Assembly (NCBI GenBank): GCA_020284085.1
Contig: JACEVL010000047.1
Location: 292,501 to 356,500, forward strand
Reading direction: 5' to 3'
Source of the DNA: Aporrectodea caliginosa
Lineage: Eukaryota > Annelida > Clitellata > Crassiclitellata > Lumbricidae
Length of the DNA: 64,000 nt
Shown: in pieces, positions 21,518-31,699 of the stretch
How the letters are laid out: each line of letters opens with the position of its first letter
Numbering within the stretch: the first letter of the stretch is position 1
Position numbers and translations under genes: made by a program
Notes under the pieces: model-generated
The model's database searches: none
The model's input: the letters and a program-made list of their open reading frames with translations, nothing else
What the model was told of the DNA's origin: nothing

Positions 21518-21863
21518 GGGTGGATTGAAAAAAGCGAAAATTAGACATCCGAAATTTAATAGCAACCAAAAGTTCCCTAATGGCATGGGGTCAAAAAATG
21601 TCGAAAAAGTTTTTAAAAAATTTAATGTCTTGAGGGTCCCCCAGAGGGCCAAAGTTACGAAAAATAGCGTTTTTTCGAGAAAATCGCAGGTTTTATTTTA
21701 AAATATTTTAATTGAAAACTAAGTAACTTTGGCCCTCTGGGGGACCCTCAAGACATTAAATTTTTTAAAAACTTTGTAGACATTTTTTGACCCCATGCCA
21801 TTAGGCAACTTTTGGGTGCTATTAAATTTTGGATGTCTAATTTTCGCTTTTTTCAATCCACCC
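21518..21863. mobile_element. Foldback MITE with about 145-bp arms
   Basis: Left arm GGGTGGATTGAAAAAAGCGA... is repeated inverted at the right end ...TCGCTTTTTTCAATCCACCC, with near-identity through CCCAGAGGGCCAAAGTTAC. A short loop separates the arms and TA flanks both ends, as in Tc1/mariner-derived MITEs. It sits at the end of an L2 reverse transcriptase fragment. Confidence 0.85.
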
Positions 21864-21866
21864 TAG

Positions 21867-22228
21867 TGCAGAGGTATAGAGGATGAACAATAGAGGCCCC
21901 AGGACAGATCCTTGTGGGACACCGAAGAGCACAGATGCGATGGATGAAAATGAGGAGGTTGATGCGAACATACTGAGTGCGGTTAGAGAGGTAGGACAAA
22001 AACCAGTTGAGGATAGTGCCGGAGATGCCAAAGGAACCTTGCAAGACCTTAAGCAGGATGCAGTGATCTACACAGTCAAAAGCAGCAGAGAAGTCTTGGA
22101 GTATTAAGGCAGTCACATATCCCTTGTCAGCAGCAAGGACCAGGTCATTATAGACTTTCAGGACGGCTGTCTCAGTGGAGAGGAATTGCCCGAATCCCGA
22201 CTGAAGAGGCGGAAGCAGGTTGTTATAT
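21867..22228 (-). mobile_element. L2-type LINE, internal reverse transcriptase fragment
   Basis: The minus strand reads LLPPLQSGFGQFLSTETAVL, DKGYVTALILQDFSAAFDCV, LNWFLSYLSNRTQYV and, after a frameshift, FGVPQGSVLGPLLFILYTS. These are RT fingers and palm up to just before the catalytic YADD. The fragment is bounded by a MITE on each side (21518-21863 and 22229-23381), and the rest of the LINE is not found beyond either. Confidence 0.85.
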
Positions 22229-23381
22229 ATATGGGTATATTTCACAACAGGAGTCAAATTCAGAAATAGAATTATAGAAAAAGATGAAGTGATGCAAAAT
22301 AAAAAAAATTCTTACACAAATATTTTACTAGCAGTGCTGAAGCATACTTAATATTGAGCAGAGCTTAAATTTGACAGATTTGGCCTAATTTCTCATTTTA
22401 GTTTTTTACTATGTGAAACACATACAACTTTGATTCCTAAATATTTACAACTCCGTTACTTAATAAATACACAGTACAATATACCGCCACTGTTTATAAT
22501 TAGTGATTAGTTAGTATTAAGTGTGTATTAAATTATTACACAGCAACCTAAATTATTATGACGATTATCTACATGTACCATTAAATAAATTCATTTTAAT
22601 AGAAAAATAAAGTAACGGAGTTGTAGTAACGGAGTTGTAAAATATTCATAATTAGGTCTCCACACTGACGGACGAGTTAAGATACAAAAAATAGTTAGTT
22701 TATAGTGGCCAGGCTTTCAGTCTCAATATTATTTTTGAAATAAAAAAATTATATATATGCGCAAAGTGCAATAATTACAGTCACGGAGTTGTAAATCTTT
22801 TTTATACTATGACATTACCGGATAAATTTCCGAAAATTGTCAACAGAAGCAAGCATCCATATTGATTTCTTTTTGGTATAATCAATGCAGAAATGTTCTC
22901 TGCTATCGAAGATGCCAATTCAAAACAATTGAGTTTTCAATTTATTCCACAGATGTCAGAAACCCATTCGTAACGGAGTTGTAAGCAGTATTTGAAGACA
23001 AAGGGTTTTATTTATTTTTTAATTATTTAGTTTGTTAATAAGTTAATAAATAAAAAACATATGGAGCAATGGATATATGTAAGTTAATGATCTAAAAATT
23101 ATAAAACATCAGTTCAGCGCTTCAACTGTTGCCCTGACGTAACGTTGAATTGACGCACCATTAGGAAGGACAATGCAATTTCGGGGTAAAATTGGACTTT
23201 ATAATTTTTTCTCTCATACTAATCATCTAAATAATATAACATAAACAATTTTTTATAACTAACTTATGCCCTATGATGTATTTAAAAATTATACATTATA
23301 ATTTTACTCTTTGTGTAAGCCGCCCAAAGGAGAAGACGGAAATTTATCTAATTTGCTGCCGGTTGTGAAATATACCCATAT
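22229..23381. mobile_element. DNA transposon relic with TATGGGTATATTTCACAAC ends
   Basis: The left end ATGGGTATATTTCACAAC is matched by the inverted right end GTTGTGAAATATACCCAT. The interior is AT-rich without coding capacity. The word TAACGGAGTTGTA (or its near forms) recurs at about 22450 (inverted), 22613, 22625, 22782 and 22970. Target duplication is probably TA or TATA and cannot be separated from the AT-rich ends. Confidence 0.7.
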
Positions 23382-23530
23382 AGCGATATATATTTATTTA
23401 TGACACCGAGTTCACCTGCATTTTCATACATGCAATCATACATATAGGGATAAGTTCAGTTTTCAGTTCCTGAAACCGCGGTGAACAATAGTGCATAAGA
23501 GTTTTGTTTATTTAAACTCACATGACAATC

Positions 23531-24660
23531 TACTACTACTATTCCTTTATTTCAAAAACTCATTGACACAAACGCAACAAGATTACAAAATCAACAGTTT
23601 AGATATCGATTAGACAACAAAATAATAGTCAAATAGATAAGAGGGTTAGGCATGTAATATTGACAGAGACCTATTGCTTAAGAAAATGATTGTTTAGCCA
23701 ATACACCATAAAGGACTCTAGGTATGAAATTTCGATCATCCCTATCCGGCAGAGTAAAATCATGAGGCCGGGGTCGCAGATTTTAATGACGAGTAATTAT
23801 TGGTGGAAACAGTGAACGTAACACATGGAAATCGTTCCTTATCACTGCCTTTAGTAGACTGGCGTCAGCATCACAAACAAGCTGATCAATATCCGGTGAG
23901 TTAGGAGGAAGATATCCAGCATGCTTGATTCGCTGCAGAAGTGTATCGAGTCTTTTTCGGTCTTCAGCCGTTGTAAGACCCCACCAGGCTGGAGCGGCGT
24001 AAGTCAATCGAGAGACAACAGTAGCCTCAGCAACCCGGCAAAGGGCGCTACTGGGAATACCATTAGACCTGAGTATTCTGACAGCGTGTAAAGCTCCACT
24101 ACAGGAGACAAGGACTTCCTCCACGTGATTGGTGGCTCGAAGGTCAGTAGTTATGGTTACACCTAGGATCTTAATGGTAGAAACACGTTCGAGTCCCTTG
24201 AGGTGGCAATACTTTACGGTTCCGGGTTATAATCATCTCACGTGTTTTTCGAACGCTCAAACGCAGATTATTTGCCGTCGCCCATAGCTCAACAGACATA
24301 AGCTCTTCACTAATGGTGTTCCGCATTGAAGATCCGACCAGAAGGTAAGTATTGTCGGCATATTTAGACATGATGTTTTCACGGTTCCTTGGGTGTAGAT
24401 CCGATCCATTAACATCATATGCAGACGGACCGAAACCACTACCCTGCACAACACTGGCATTGATTCTGGCTACAGATGATAACAGACCACCAAATCTCGT
24501 TGAGTGGCGCCGGTCTTTCAAAAATTCCAGCAGCCAATTATAAATGTTGTCGGGCAGATCTAGAGACGAGAGTTTGGTAGCCAACGTTGAATGCCTGACC
24601 ATATCGAATGCCTTAGAGAAGTCGAGCGATATCAGCGCAACATGATCGTTAGTTTGCAAA
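23531..24660 (-). mobile_element. Jockey/CR1-like LINE, 5'-truncated, nested in repeat R1
   Basis: The minus strand reads DHVALISLDFSKAFDMVRHS, LLEFLKDRRHSTRFG, a catalytic KYADNTYLL (the second D of YADD is N here), ELWATANNLRLSVRKT and, after a frameshift, TYAAPAWWGL and NDFHVLRSLFPP. The 3' end has a (TAG)n tail. The related repeat copy at 62790 runs uninterrupted across this site, which defines the insertion. Relatives lie at 29105, 41340 and 60207. Confidence 0.85.
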
Positions 24661-25168
24661 AGAAATCTTTGCGAATCTTGTTTCTACAATATTAGGGCAA
24701 TGTGTCACACAAGGTATGTCTGCTCTTACCAAAGAAAAAGGACATGTCACTGACCATAGCTTGTTCTCACGTCTGCTCTCCACTTGATTATGCCAACTCT
24801 GTGTTTGCAAGTAGGCCTATATCAGATCTTCAAGTAAACAGGCTTCAACTCAAACAAAATTTACTCTGGCTCGTGTAGTGTTGCGTTCGTCTTCTCCATT
24901 TACAGTCCTTAACTCTGCTAGTTCAGCTGCATTGGTTTCCTATTGAATGCGTAATAAGATTTTAACCGGCCTGTCTGGCATATGATCTCTAGAACTCTCA
25001 CAACGCGCACTCTTCACACCTTCTACTACTAAGTTCCTCCGTACATCCAGTTTCGCAGTCTCCGATTTTCGGTTATGGGTCCTTTACTTGAGTCCAGATG
25101 TAGCGCTGTCATGGGTCTCGTGCATTCCATGTTGCTGCTCCCAATGAATGAAATTGACGACCAAATTT

Positions 25169-25824
25169 CGTACCCCTAGAATTATAGGGCTCTATCTCCA
25201 CTTTTTTGAAAATCAACCTAACGCTATATCCGTTACCGAGACGACAGGGGCTATGTCCTGAATAGTCTAGCTTAAATGAAGACGCTTTCTTAAACTGGAG
25301 ACGCTTTCTTAAGCTCTATCTTCGGTGCTATAAAGCTCTATGTCCACAAATTTGGACATGATTTGGACAGTGTCTTAAAGCTATAGAGGAACAAGTTCAG
25401 TCATCCAATAGAATCATTAAATTTCTATCCCGTGAATTGGAGATATAGGCCTAACCGTGATCGAGTGAGGTTTGAAAAAAGAATTATACGGTGTTATGAC
25501 CATAGCCAATACCAGTGAGAGATCTTAACACGTGACTGGACTTGTAACCTACAGCACTCACTTTGTCTGCAATCAATAGTGTTATAGAGCGCTATGTCCA
25601 GAAATAGTCACCGCTGCCATAATTATAGCCAAATTACTAATAATCGGTTTACATTATGATCGAAATACACATATTATCATACTAAGGAAAACATTGTTTT
25701 CGAAAAAGTTTAATATAATTGCCATCAATAAAACAGAGCAAAATATTTCGTCAGCAAATCTGAAAAATAGTGTTTCTCTGTTTCGCATAAAGTGGACATT
25801 GAGCCTTATAGTTCTAGGGGTACG
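25169..25824. mobile_element. Non-autonomous DNA transposon with 34-bp inverted repeats
   Basis: The left end CGTACCCCTAGAATTATAGG and the right end, inverted CGTACCCCTAGAACTATAAG, continue to CCACTT. The subterminal word CTCTATGTCCA recurs several times. Copies B and C of repeat R1 read gaccaatgtttatcc without it. Here the flanks are caaattt and caatattt, so a 7-8 bp target duplication is likely. Confidence 0.8.
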
Positions 25825-26034
25825 CAATATTTATCCGTTGCTCGAACTCTTTTAAAACTTTCAACAAACACCTCAAAACTAACTATTTCTCATTGGCCTT
25901 TAAACATCTGGATATCTAACTGCTCTTCACCTGCAGGCGACTGACTAACCGCGCTTCCGATTCGCATTACAGTTATTTGGGACCGCCAGGTCCAAACTCC
26001 AAACCTTCACGCTTAATGATCCTTCACCACCAAT

Positions 26035-26321
26035 GTGGGGCGCGGTGGTGTAGAGGTATGTTCGGTGCCTTGCAGCCGGAGGGTTGCGGGTTCGAATCCA
26101 CCTCAAAGGGGTATATCTGGTGCCTTGCAGCCGGAGGGTTGCGGGTTCGAATCCACCTCAAGCCGTCGCGTAGGGACCCTGGGCAAGTCCTTCACTCGCA
26201 ATTGCTCATGCGCTTCGGCGTGAAACTCCGATTCAGTGTCCGCGCTGTAGTCGGGAGCGCCTCTGAGTAGAAATCTTGAAGGGGCGCTATATAAATATCT
26301 GAAATGAATGAAATGAATGAA
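26035..26321 (+). mobile_element. tRNA-derived SINE with duplicated B-box head, copy 1
   Basis: The head GGCGCGGTGGTGTAGAGGTA resembles a Gly-type tRNA A-box region, and GGGTTCGAATCC is a perfect B box. A 55-bp segment with the B box is present twice in tandem. The body contains GACCCTGGGCAAGTCCTTCA, similar to the MIR/L2-linked GACCTTGGGCAAGTCAC word. It ends in GGCGCTATATAAAT and an (AATG)n tail. R1 copies at 32158 and 63636 are empty sites. Confidence 0.9.
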
Positions 26322-27190
26322 TGCTCATTTGAATGGGCGGCAGGCCATAAAAGGTCTCTGTGGCCTATTCTAAATGGCTCGAGGTGTGCATATGGACCAA
26401 AGTTTGGTGCTTACAACGAGTGGACGATATAGATGTAGGAATCGTATACAATCGCAATCGAAAACTCCAAATTTCTAAGGCGCTAGTCGAAAGTTATGAC
26501 AACAGGGCACCAGCTTATTCACGAGCGCTGTCATGAAATGTCATGTTGACCAGAGAGGTCAATGAAAGATCCGAGTTCGGTTGTCAGAGAAACTAGAGAG
26601 AGGGTGTAGTAAAGCTTCAAGACGAATAGCGTTGAAGACGAGAAAGTTTGGAAGCCGACTACTTCGATGGATTAGGGTAGGAATTCTTGAAGAGACGGGA
26701 TTCATTTTCGAGTTGAAAGACTGTGGGGTCATAGGTGTAGGATTGGTAAGCGTCGGTATTGGTGTTGGAACTGAAAATTTGAGGAATTGAGAGGGAGGAT
26801 CGTTCCAAAGTCAAGGTCCAGGGTGGGATCGGTTGGAGAACTTGAGGCGTGTATAAATATAGTGACTGGATATAAGAGAGAGTGTCATGAGTAAGATCGG
26901 GGTGGCTGCTTGGAAGAGTTTGCGAAGGTTCCTTCGCTGGGAGTATTACAGAGAGTTGTAAGTTACTGGTAGGATTTTGAAGTGCTTATTCTGCAGTATT
27001 TTCAGCCAGAGAAGTTATTTCAGGACGGGAGTGGTATGGTGATGCTTGGGTGTCCTAGTGACAGCTCGCACGAGTGAAGCTTGGATGAGTTGGAGACGCT
27101 TAATTTTGGTGGATCAAAGTTGAAGAAGAAGGTATTACAGTAGTGAAGCTTGGAGTGCGTAATGGAGATAGCGTTAGTGGAAGCAGTCTA

Positions 27191-27451
27191 AAGTCAAGCA
27201 GGAAAGAATAATTTAATATAAAATTCAATCAAATTTAAGAGTTTTCCGCTATTTAAATAAATAAACTTCACTGAGCAGATTTAGCCTACTAGACACGTGA
27301 TCCACGCCTGACCCATCCAGTTCAGTCTTTGTTCCATCGATAGCCTATAGTGTAAAACTGCGCGGTTTCATTCAAATATTTATAAATAAATAATATTTAA
27401 AAATAGTATGAACTGCGAAAATTTGGTCAATGTTGTGCTCTCACAAATATT
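27191..27451. other. No gene recognised
   Basis: AT-rich spacer between composite repeat R1 and the granulin-bearing duplicated block. Nothing identified. Confidence 0.4.
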
Positions 27452-27613
27452 TCGATTGCAATGTTTTTCATAAGACCCGATGTATTTCCAAATAAATCAA
27501 AAACAATGGAAATTTTTCTGTAAAAATATATTGATAGGTGCACTCGTTTTCGAAGGGTTGCAAATAGGAGCGCTGTGTAAATGCCCGCTTAACGTATACA
27601 ACAATCGACTTAC

Positions 27614-27805
27614 ATTAACAAAGGGACAACATTCCCATTTGCCAGAGGACATCTGACAACAGGTGGCCATGTTCGGACACTTTGACACGTGGTCTGGACA
27701 CAGGAAGCCGTCACTGGGAAGCTGCAGCTCCTGTTGCTGGGCTTCGAAGAAAAGATTCCCAGCATCTGCCACTCTCAAGGTCAGCGTCAACAGAAGAAGA
27801 AACAT
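27614..27805 (-). CDS. Granulin gene, first exon (signal peptide and first half of granulin module)
   Basis: The exon is 192 nt, 64 codons, from ATG 27805 to a consensus donor (gtaagt) at 27613. It encodes a signal peptide, MFLLLLTLTLRVADAG, a short linker and the first half of a granulin module: CPDHVSKCPNMATCC and SSGKWECCPF. Granulins are secreted cysteine-rich growth-factor-like peptides, and splitting each module between two exons is known for the family. The frame is intact and the start ATG and TATA-like box are conserved. However, the downstream sequence diverges from the sister locus about 160 bp into the intron and no second-half exon lies within reach. It is therefore probably an orphan exon. 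Confidence 0.7.
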
Positions 27806-27834
27806 CGTCCTTCAACACAAACATAAAACTGGCG

Positions 27835-27843
27835 CCATATAAA
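27835..27843 (-). promoter_or_regulatory. TATA-like box upstream of granulin exon
   Basis: TTTATATGG on the minus strand, 30-38 bp before the ATG at 27805, in the context AAATTTATATGGCGCCAGT shared with the other granulin copies. The inferred leader would be under 15 nt. Confidence 0.4.
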
Positions 27844-28330
27844 TTTGAGCTTAGGAAGGGAACATCACTTATTCAAACATATCAACGCGATTTAAAGTAA
27901 AGAATGATAAAAAGAAGTTAACACAATAATACTGACGCTCAGAAAGGCGAATAATAGTTGACAACGGTTACGTTGATCAAGCATGCCCAAAATAAAGAGT
28001 GACAAAGAAGAGCTAATTAATTCAGGTGAAGGAAAACCATCTACGTGTATTGGTTGGACACAGCATAAAAGATTCAAGCTGAAGCCTAGCCGTTTGCCAT
28101 GCGTGACGGCGTATCATCGACGTTTATTGCATGCGTTATTTATAATTTATGAGGTCGTTGATTGGATGGACACATAACCTATTTAATAACTTATGATAAT
28201 GAGCTCTGCCTGACGTCATGCATGGCAGAAAGTTAAGTAGGCGCAGGCTTCAATTCACAGTGCAACTTTAGCTGTGCTATGCTGTGTCTACCCAATATAC
28301 GTCGATGGGAAAAACCCAGGGGACTTCAGT

Positions 28331-28449
28331 GGTGGTGGTTTTTCTGTTTAACGACTAGCTGTGTGGTAACAAAGACCATTAGCGTCGCCCTCCTCCTTTA
28401 TCCAGGCTTGGGACTGGCACTGTCAGAAAACGAACAGTGGCGGAGTTAA
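28331..28449 (+). mobile_element. Short 110-120 bp retroposon-like element, copy 1
   Basis: Flanked by a perfect 11-bp target duplication gggacttcagt (28320-28330, 28450-28460). It contains CCTCCTTTATCCAGGCTTGG, GACTGGCACTG and TGGCGGAGTT. The sister block lacks it at this site but has an inverted copy at 59289-59397. Length and target duplication suggest a SINE or SINE fragment with a conserved core. No A/B boxes were seen. Confidence 0.8.
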
Positions 28450-28952
28450 GGGACTTCAGTGCTATTGTTATTAATTAATAATTAGTAACGTCTATAACGT
28501 CGGTGCAAAAGGCAGCAACCGATGGCGAACCAAAGCCAAGTTGTAATCAGGTCCACATCCAGAAGTTCAGTCCGCCAAGGCAATGTATATTGGAAACACA
28601 TGAGGTGATTGAAAAAGAAATGGACAACGCAGATAAAGTGGCAAAAACCATCTAAAAGATTCGAACAGTATGAGTATCATGGCACAAGGTTCAAGTCAAC
28701 GGTTCACTTAGAATTTGATAAACGATTTCTGATCATATTAACGTTTTCTTAGAATAAAATGTTGACTGCATTGCGTGAAAGCCTTTATAGACGGATTCTG
28801 CGAAGTCTACTTACCCTTTTAGTAACGTCTTATGCATTAGCCGCCAGTGTAAATGTAAAATTTGATTCTGTGCATAAGAACAAATTGTATCACAGCAGCA
28901 ATTTGTATCCAAAAAATAACTTCATTTCCACATTGCAAACTATCACTAGAGC

Positions 28953-29104
28953 CATAGGCGTGCCTGGCGTGGCTACATTGAGGCACGGGGAGGCAGTTGC
29001 CACCTCTTACTTTTTTATATACTGGAACTTCCATTGACTAATGTCCCAATGACCTGGATTTTGCCAATGGTCTGTGAAGTTGCCTCCTCCTGAATTTAAG
29101 TCTC
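28953..29104. mobile_element. hAT MITE (CATAGGCGTAGCTA type), copy in block D1
   Basis: Same element as 60046-60199, with left target copy actagagc at 28945-28952. The right terminus is deleted, leaving ctagagc directly after AAGTCTCG. Present in both D blocks, so inserted before that duplication. Confidence 0.7.
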
Positions 29105-29520
29105 GCTAGAGCTACTACCATATCTCGCACGATGTATGCCTCTTCTGCATGGTTGGGCCTAGCGAGCGGAAGGGTCAAAACCCGCCTCGAGTGCTTCACG
29201 AACAGACTCAGGCGTGCTGGCTACTTACACCCTAATGATCTGACGGCTGAAACGTTAGCACAAGCGGCAGACGACGCTTTGTTCAGTGCTGTCCAGAACA
29301 ATGAGCCTTTGCCCAATGTAGCGAGAACCATTAAATAACTTTCGACAAAGGGCACACAGTTTGACCCTCCAAGATAAAGACTCGATGAACTTTATCTTAT
29401 CTCAAGAATGTTGTATAAAAACATGTACTAGTTAACCCATCCATAAGTAGCCATACTGTCAACTGTATGTTATTGTTCACCTACAGCGTTTTGCCTGTTG
29501 TTTTATGAAACGTAGTGGAT
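29105..29520 (+). mobile_element. Jockey/CR1-like LINE 3' fragment
   Basis: The frame reads MYASSAWLGLASGRVKTRLE, RLRRAGYLHPNDLTAETLAQ and DDALFSAVQNNE, matching the minus-strand fragment at 41340-41712 and the plus one at 60207-60558. It is the C-terminal end of the LINE family at 23531-24660 or a close relative. Frameshifts follow. Confidence 0.75.
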
Positions 29521-30543
29521 CCGTTCACGCCCCGGACGTTAGCGGAACCCCAGTACAGTGGTTAAATTGCTCATCCAGTGGTGCCGGGTCTCCAAATACA
29601 GTCTTTATGAATTTTAAACTTAAGCCAAACTGGCGAATCTATAACCGATATGTTTATGTGTATAGGCCTATGTAAACTTGTACGTAGGCGGCAGGCCTAC
29701 GTAGTTAATTATCAATACTTGTCATTTTTATGGCGTTTTCGAGTGTAAAAAGACTCGGATAAAATACAAAATGCGTGAAACAAGGCACACCATCGATTAT
29801 TGCAAGTATAAACATTATACTTAAAAGAAATAAAAATTATTTAACATAACATATTATAGAAGACTATATAATTATGCTTTGATCTACATTACTCAGCGCG
29901 GGGGTTTCATAGATAGGAGAGAGACCGGATAGCGAGAGAAAGACAGACAGACACAGACAGACAGACAGACAAACAGATACAGACAAAGACAGACAGAGAC
30001 ATACTCTGTCTGACGGAAAGAGAGAGAGAGACACACAGGCAGACAGAGACAGACAGAGAGCAAATCTGAATCAGTTCATCTGAGTTTACCTCGATAGACA
30101 TGTAACTTTCTACACAAGGTGTATAATTTCTTTGTCTCTGATTCTCAAAGGACGTACTATTTTATACATGTAATCACTAAGTGCATGTAATCACGATTTA
30201 ATTACGATATGGAATAGATTTTACACAGGTACAAACTTAAATTTAATGGCAGCTGTCTAAAGACACCGTGCGACTGTTCACACATGTACATAATATTGTC
30301 CTGGTGTCCATTTACATATACGTGTAGTGTAGGCCTACTGCTGATTGTATACGAAGAATGGCGTTCATTTATGCATGCCCATCGTCGCGAAATGCCTGGC
30401 ATCAGGAACTGACGATGATGAATCATTGTTAAAATTTAGCGCGCAATTTATACTTTTAATTGCATAATTGTTACTTAAAACGTTGTGTGAACATACTCCC
30501 ACCTCGGTGCCACAAAGCCAAGACTTTGGCGCCATATTTGTTG
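29521..30543. other. No gene; simple repeat at 29925-30065
   Basis: A GACA/GAGA tract of about 140 bp occupies 29925-30065. The rest is AT-rich with no recognised motif. Confidence 0.5.
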
Positions 30544-30906
30544 CCGGTGTCACGAAATAGAGTATCTCCCATGCATGAATATCCCCCTTAGCGAAATGGA
30601 GCATTCGGTTTAGTTTGCATTTTTGGCGGTTTCTAAGTGTATTCAGTCGTACTGTTTGGATTTATTGTACACATAAAATATTTTAAGTTGCGTATCTTTA
30701 TTTTGTACGTCGACCTGAAATCAATTTACTTCGTTTTGGGTGATTTTGACTGGATTTTCGTCTGGGCTATCGTGATGCGTATGACGATGGGGGATAGAAT
30801 GGTTTATCTCCCCGGATACTCTAAACCGGTTTACTCCATTCGGGGAGATAAATTCATTCATCCCCCCGGATAGTCTTAGGACGGATACTCTATTTCGTGA
30901 TACCGG
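30544..30906. mobile_element. MITE with CCGGTRTCACGAAATAGAG ends, copy 2
   Basis: Ends CCGGTGTCACGAAATAGAG and CTCTATTTCGTGATACCGG. It is collinear with 15583-15942 in reverse orientation over its whole length (AACCGGTTTA and CCATTCTATCCCC words inside). Confidence 0.85.
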
Positions 30907-31496
30907 CCTGCTGCATGGTTCATCTAGCTCATCATCAATTCATCAGAGAATTGAGTTTCGGCTATTCGGGTAGAGCCCCAGTTATCTTGCTAATGCCGGA
31001 GCAGTAAACCACAAAACTCACCTCTTTCAAAACCTTTTGCGTACAAAGAAAACTTAAATCTTTCGTTATGCTACAGGCCTACTTCTGACGATTTATCTAT
31101 ACACGCTGTACAGCTTTCTTTTCGACTTTATCTACAGACACGATTACTATAACTAATCAAAGGACGACGTGCTACCCTATAGTCAAATAATTTTCACACC
31201 GATTCCAGCTAAGTCTTCCGCAAATGAGTCATTATTGAAGAAAACTATTGTATCAATGCGTTATATACGTTCTTGTACAGCTAGCGCGGGAATCGGAAAC
31301 ACTATACCGGCGGGCAGCGATTATGAAACATTAATTTGAACTAGGCAGAGACATAGACAAACAAACAGACAGAGAGAGAGAGAGGGAGGGAGAGGGAGAG
31401 CCGGCGACTTAAGTAAACGCGTAGGCTAAGTAGTTTTCTATGATGCTAGTGAATATTGAAACGCACTGTGAGGCTGACAAATAGGTTAATCTGATT

Positions 31497-31640
31497 TTGG
31501 GTGGCGGATCTGCTTTTTTAGGATCTCACAATTGGGGTGGAGGGTCTCACAATGCAGGTGGCGGCTCTCAAATCAGAGGTGCCGGGTCTGAAGTCCGAGG
31601 TGTCGGATCTCAGACCCGGCGAGACCCGGCTGAATTTAAC
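31497..31640 (+). repeat. Degenerate 27-bp minisatellite
   Basis: About five imperfect units of the type GGTGGCGGNTCTCANAA. In one plus-strand frame they read as nine-residue GGGS-containing repeats. A weak echo lies at 33290-33375. Preceded by a (GA)n tract at 31360-31400. A coding role is unlikely. Confidence 0.6.
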
Positions 31641-31699
31641 CACTGCCCCAGTACTACATTCACACCCGTCGCGTTATTGGCTAAAGCCTGTCACGTGAA

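Larger units (their letters stand above)
24661..27190 (+). repeat. Composite repeat R1, copy A
   Basis: Matches 31700-33065 and 62810-64000. The first part is a decayed L2 C-terminus on the plus strand (LHWFPI..RIRFKLACLTYI and SRAFHV-type blocks in the sister copies). The rest carries LINE-like words on the minus strand (for example SKLHYCNTFF near 27150). In this copy a MITE (25169-25824) and a SINE (26035-26321) interrupt the unit; both sister copies lack them. Confidence 0.7.
27452..29451 (+). repeat. Duplicated block D, copy 1 (direct repeat of 58568-60558)
   Basis: The two blocks run in parallel for about 2 kb: CATAAGACCCGATGTATTTC, the granulin exon, its upstream region (TAATGAGCTCTGCCTGA), GTGAAAGCCTTTATAGACGG, a hAT MITE and a LINE fragment ending TACTAGTTAACCCATCC. 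Each copy carries one private insertion of the same short element, at different sites (28331 here, 59289 there). Confidence 0.9.
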
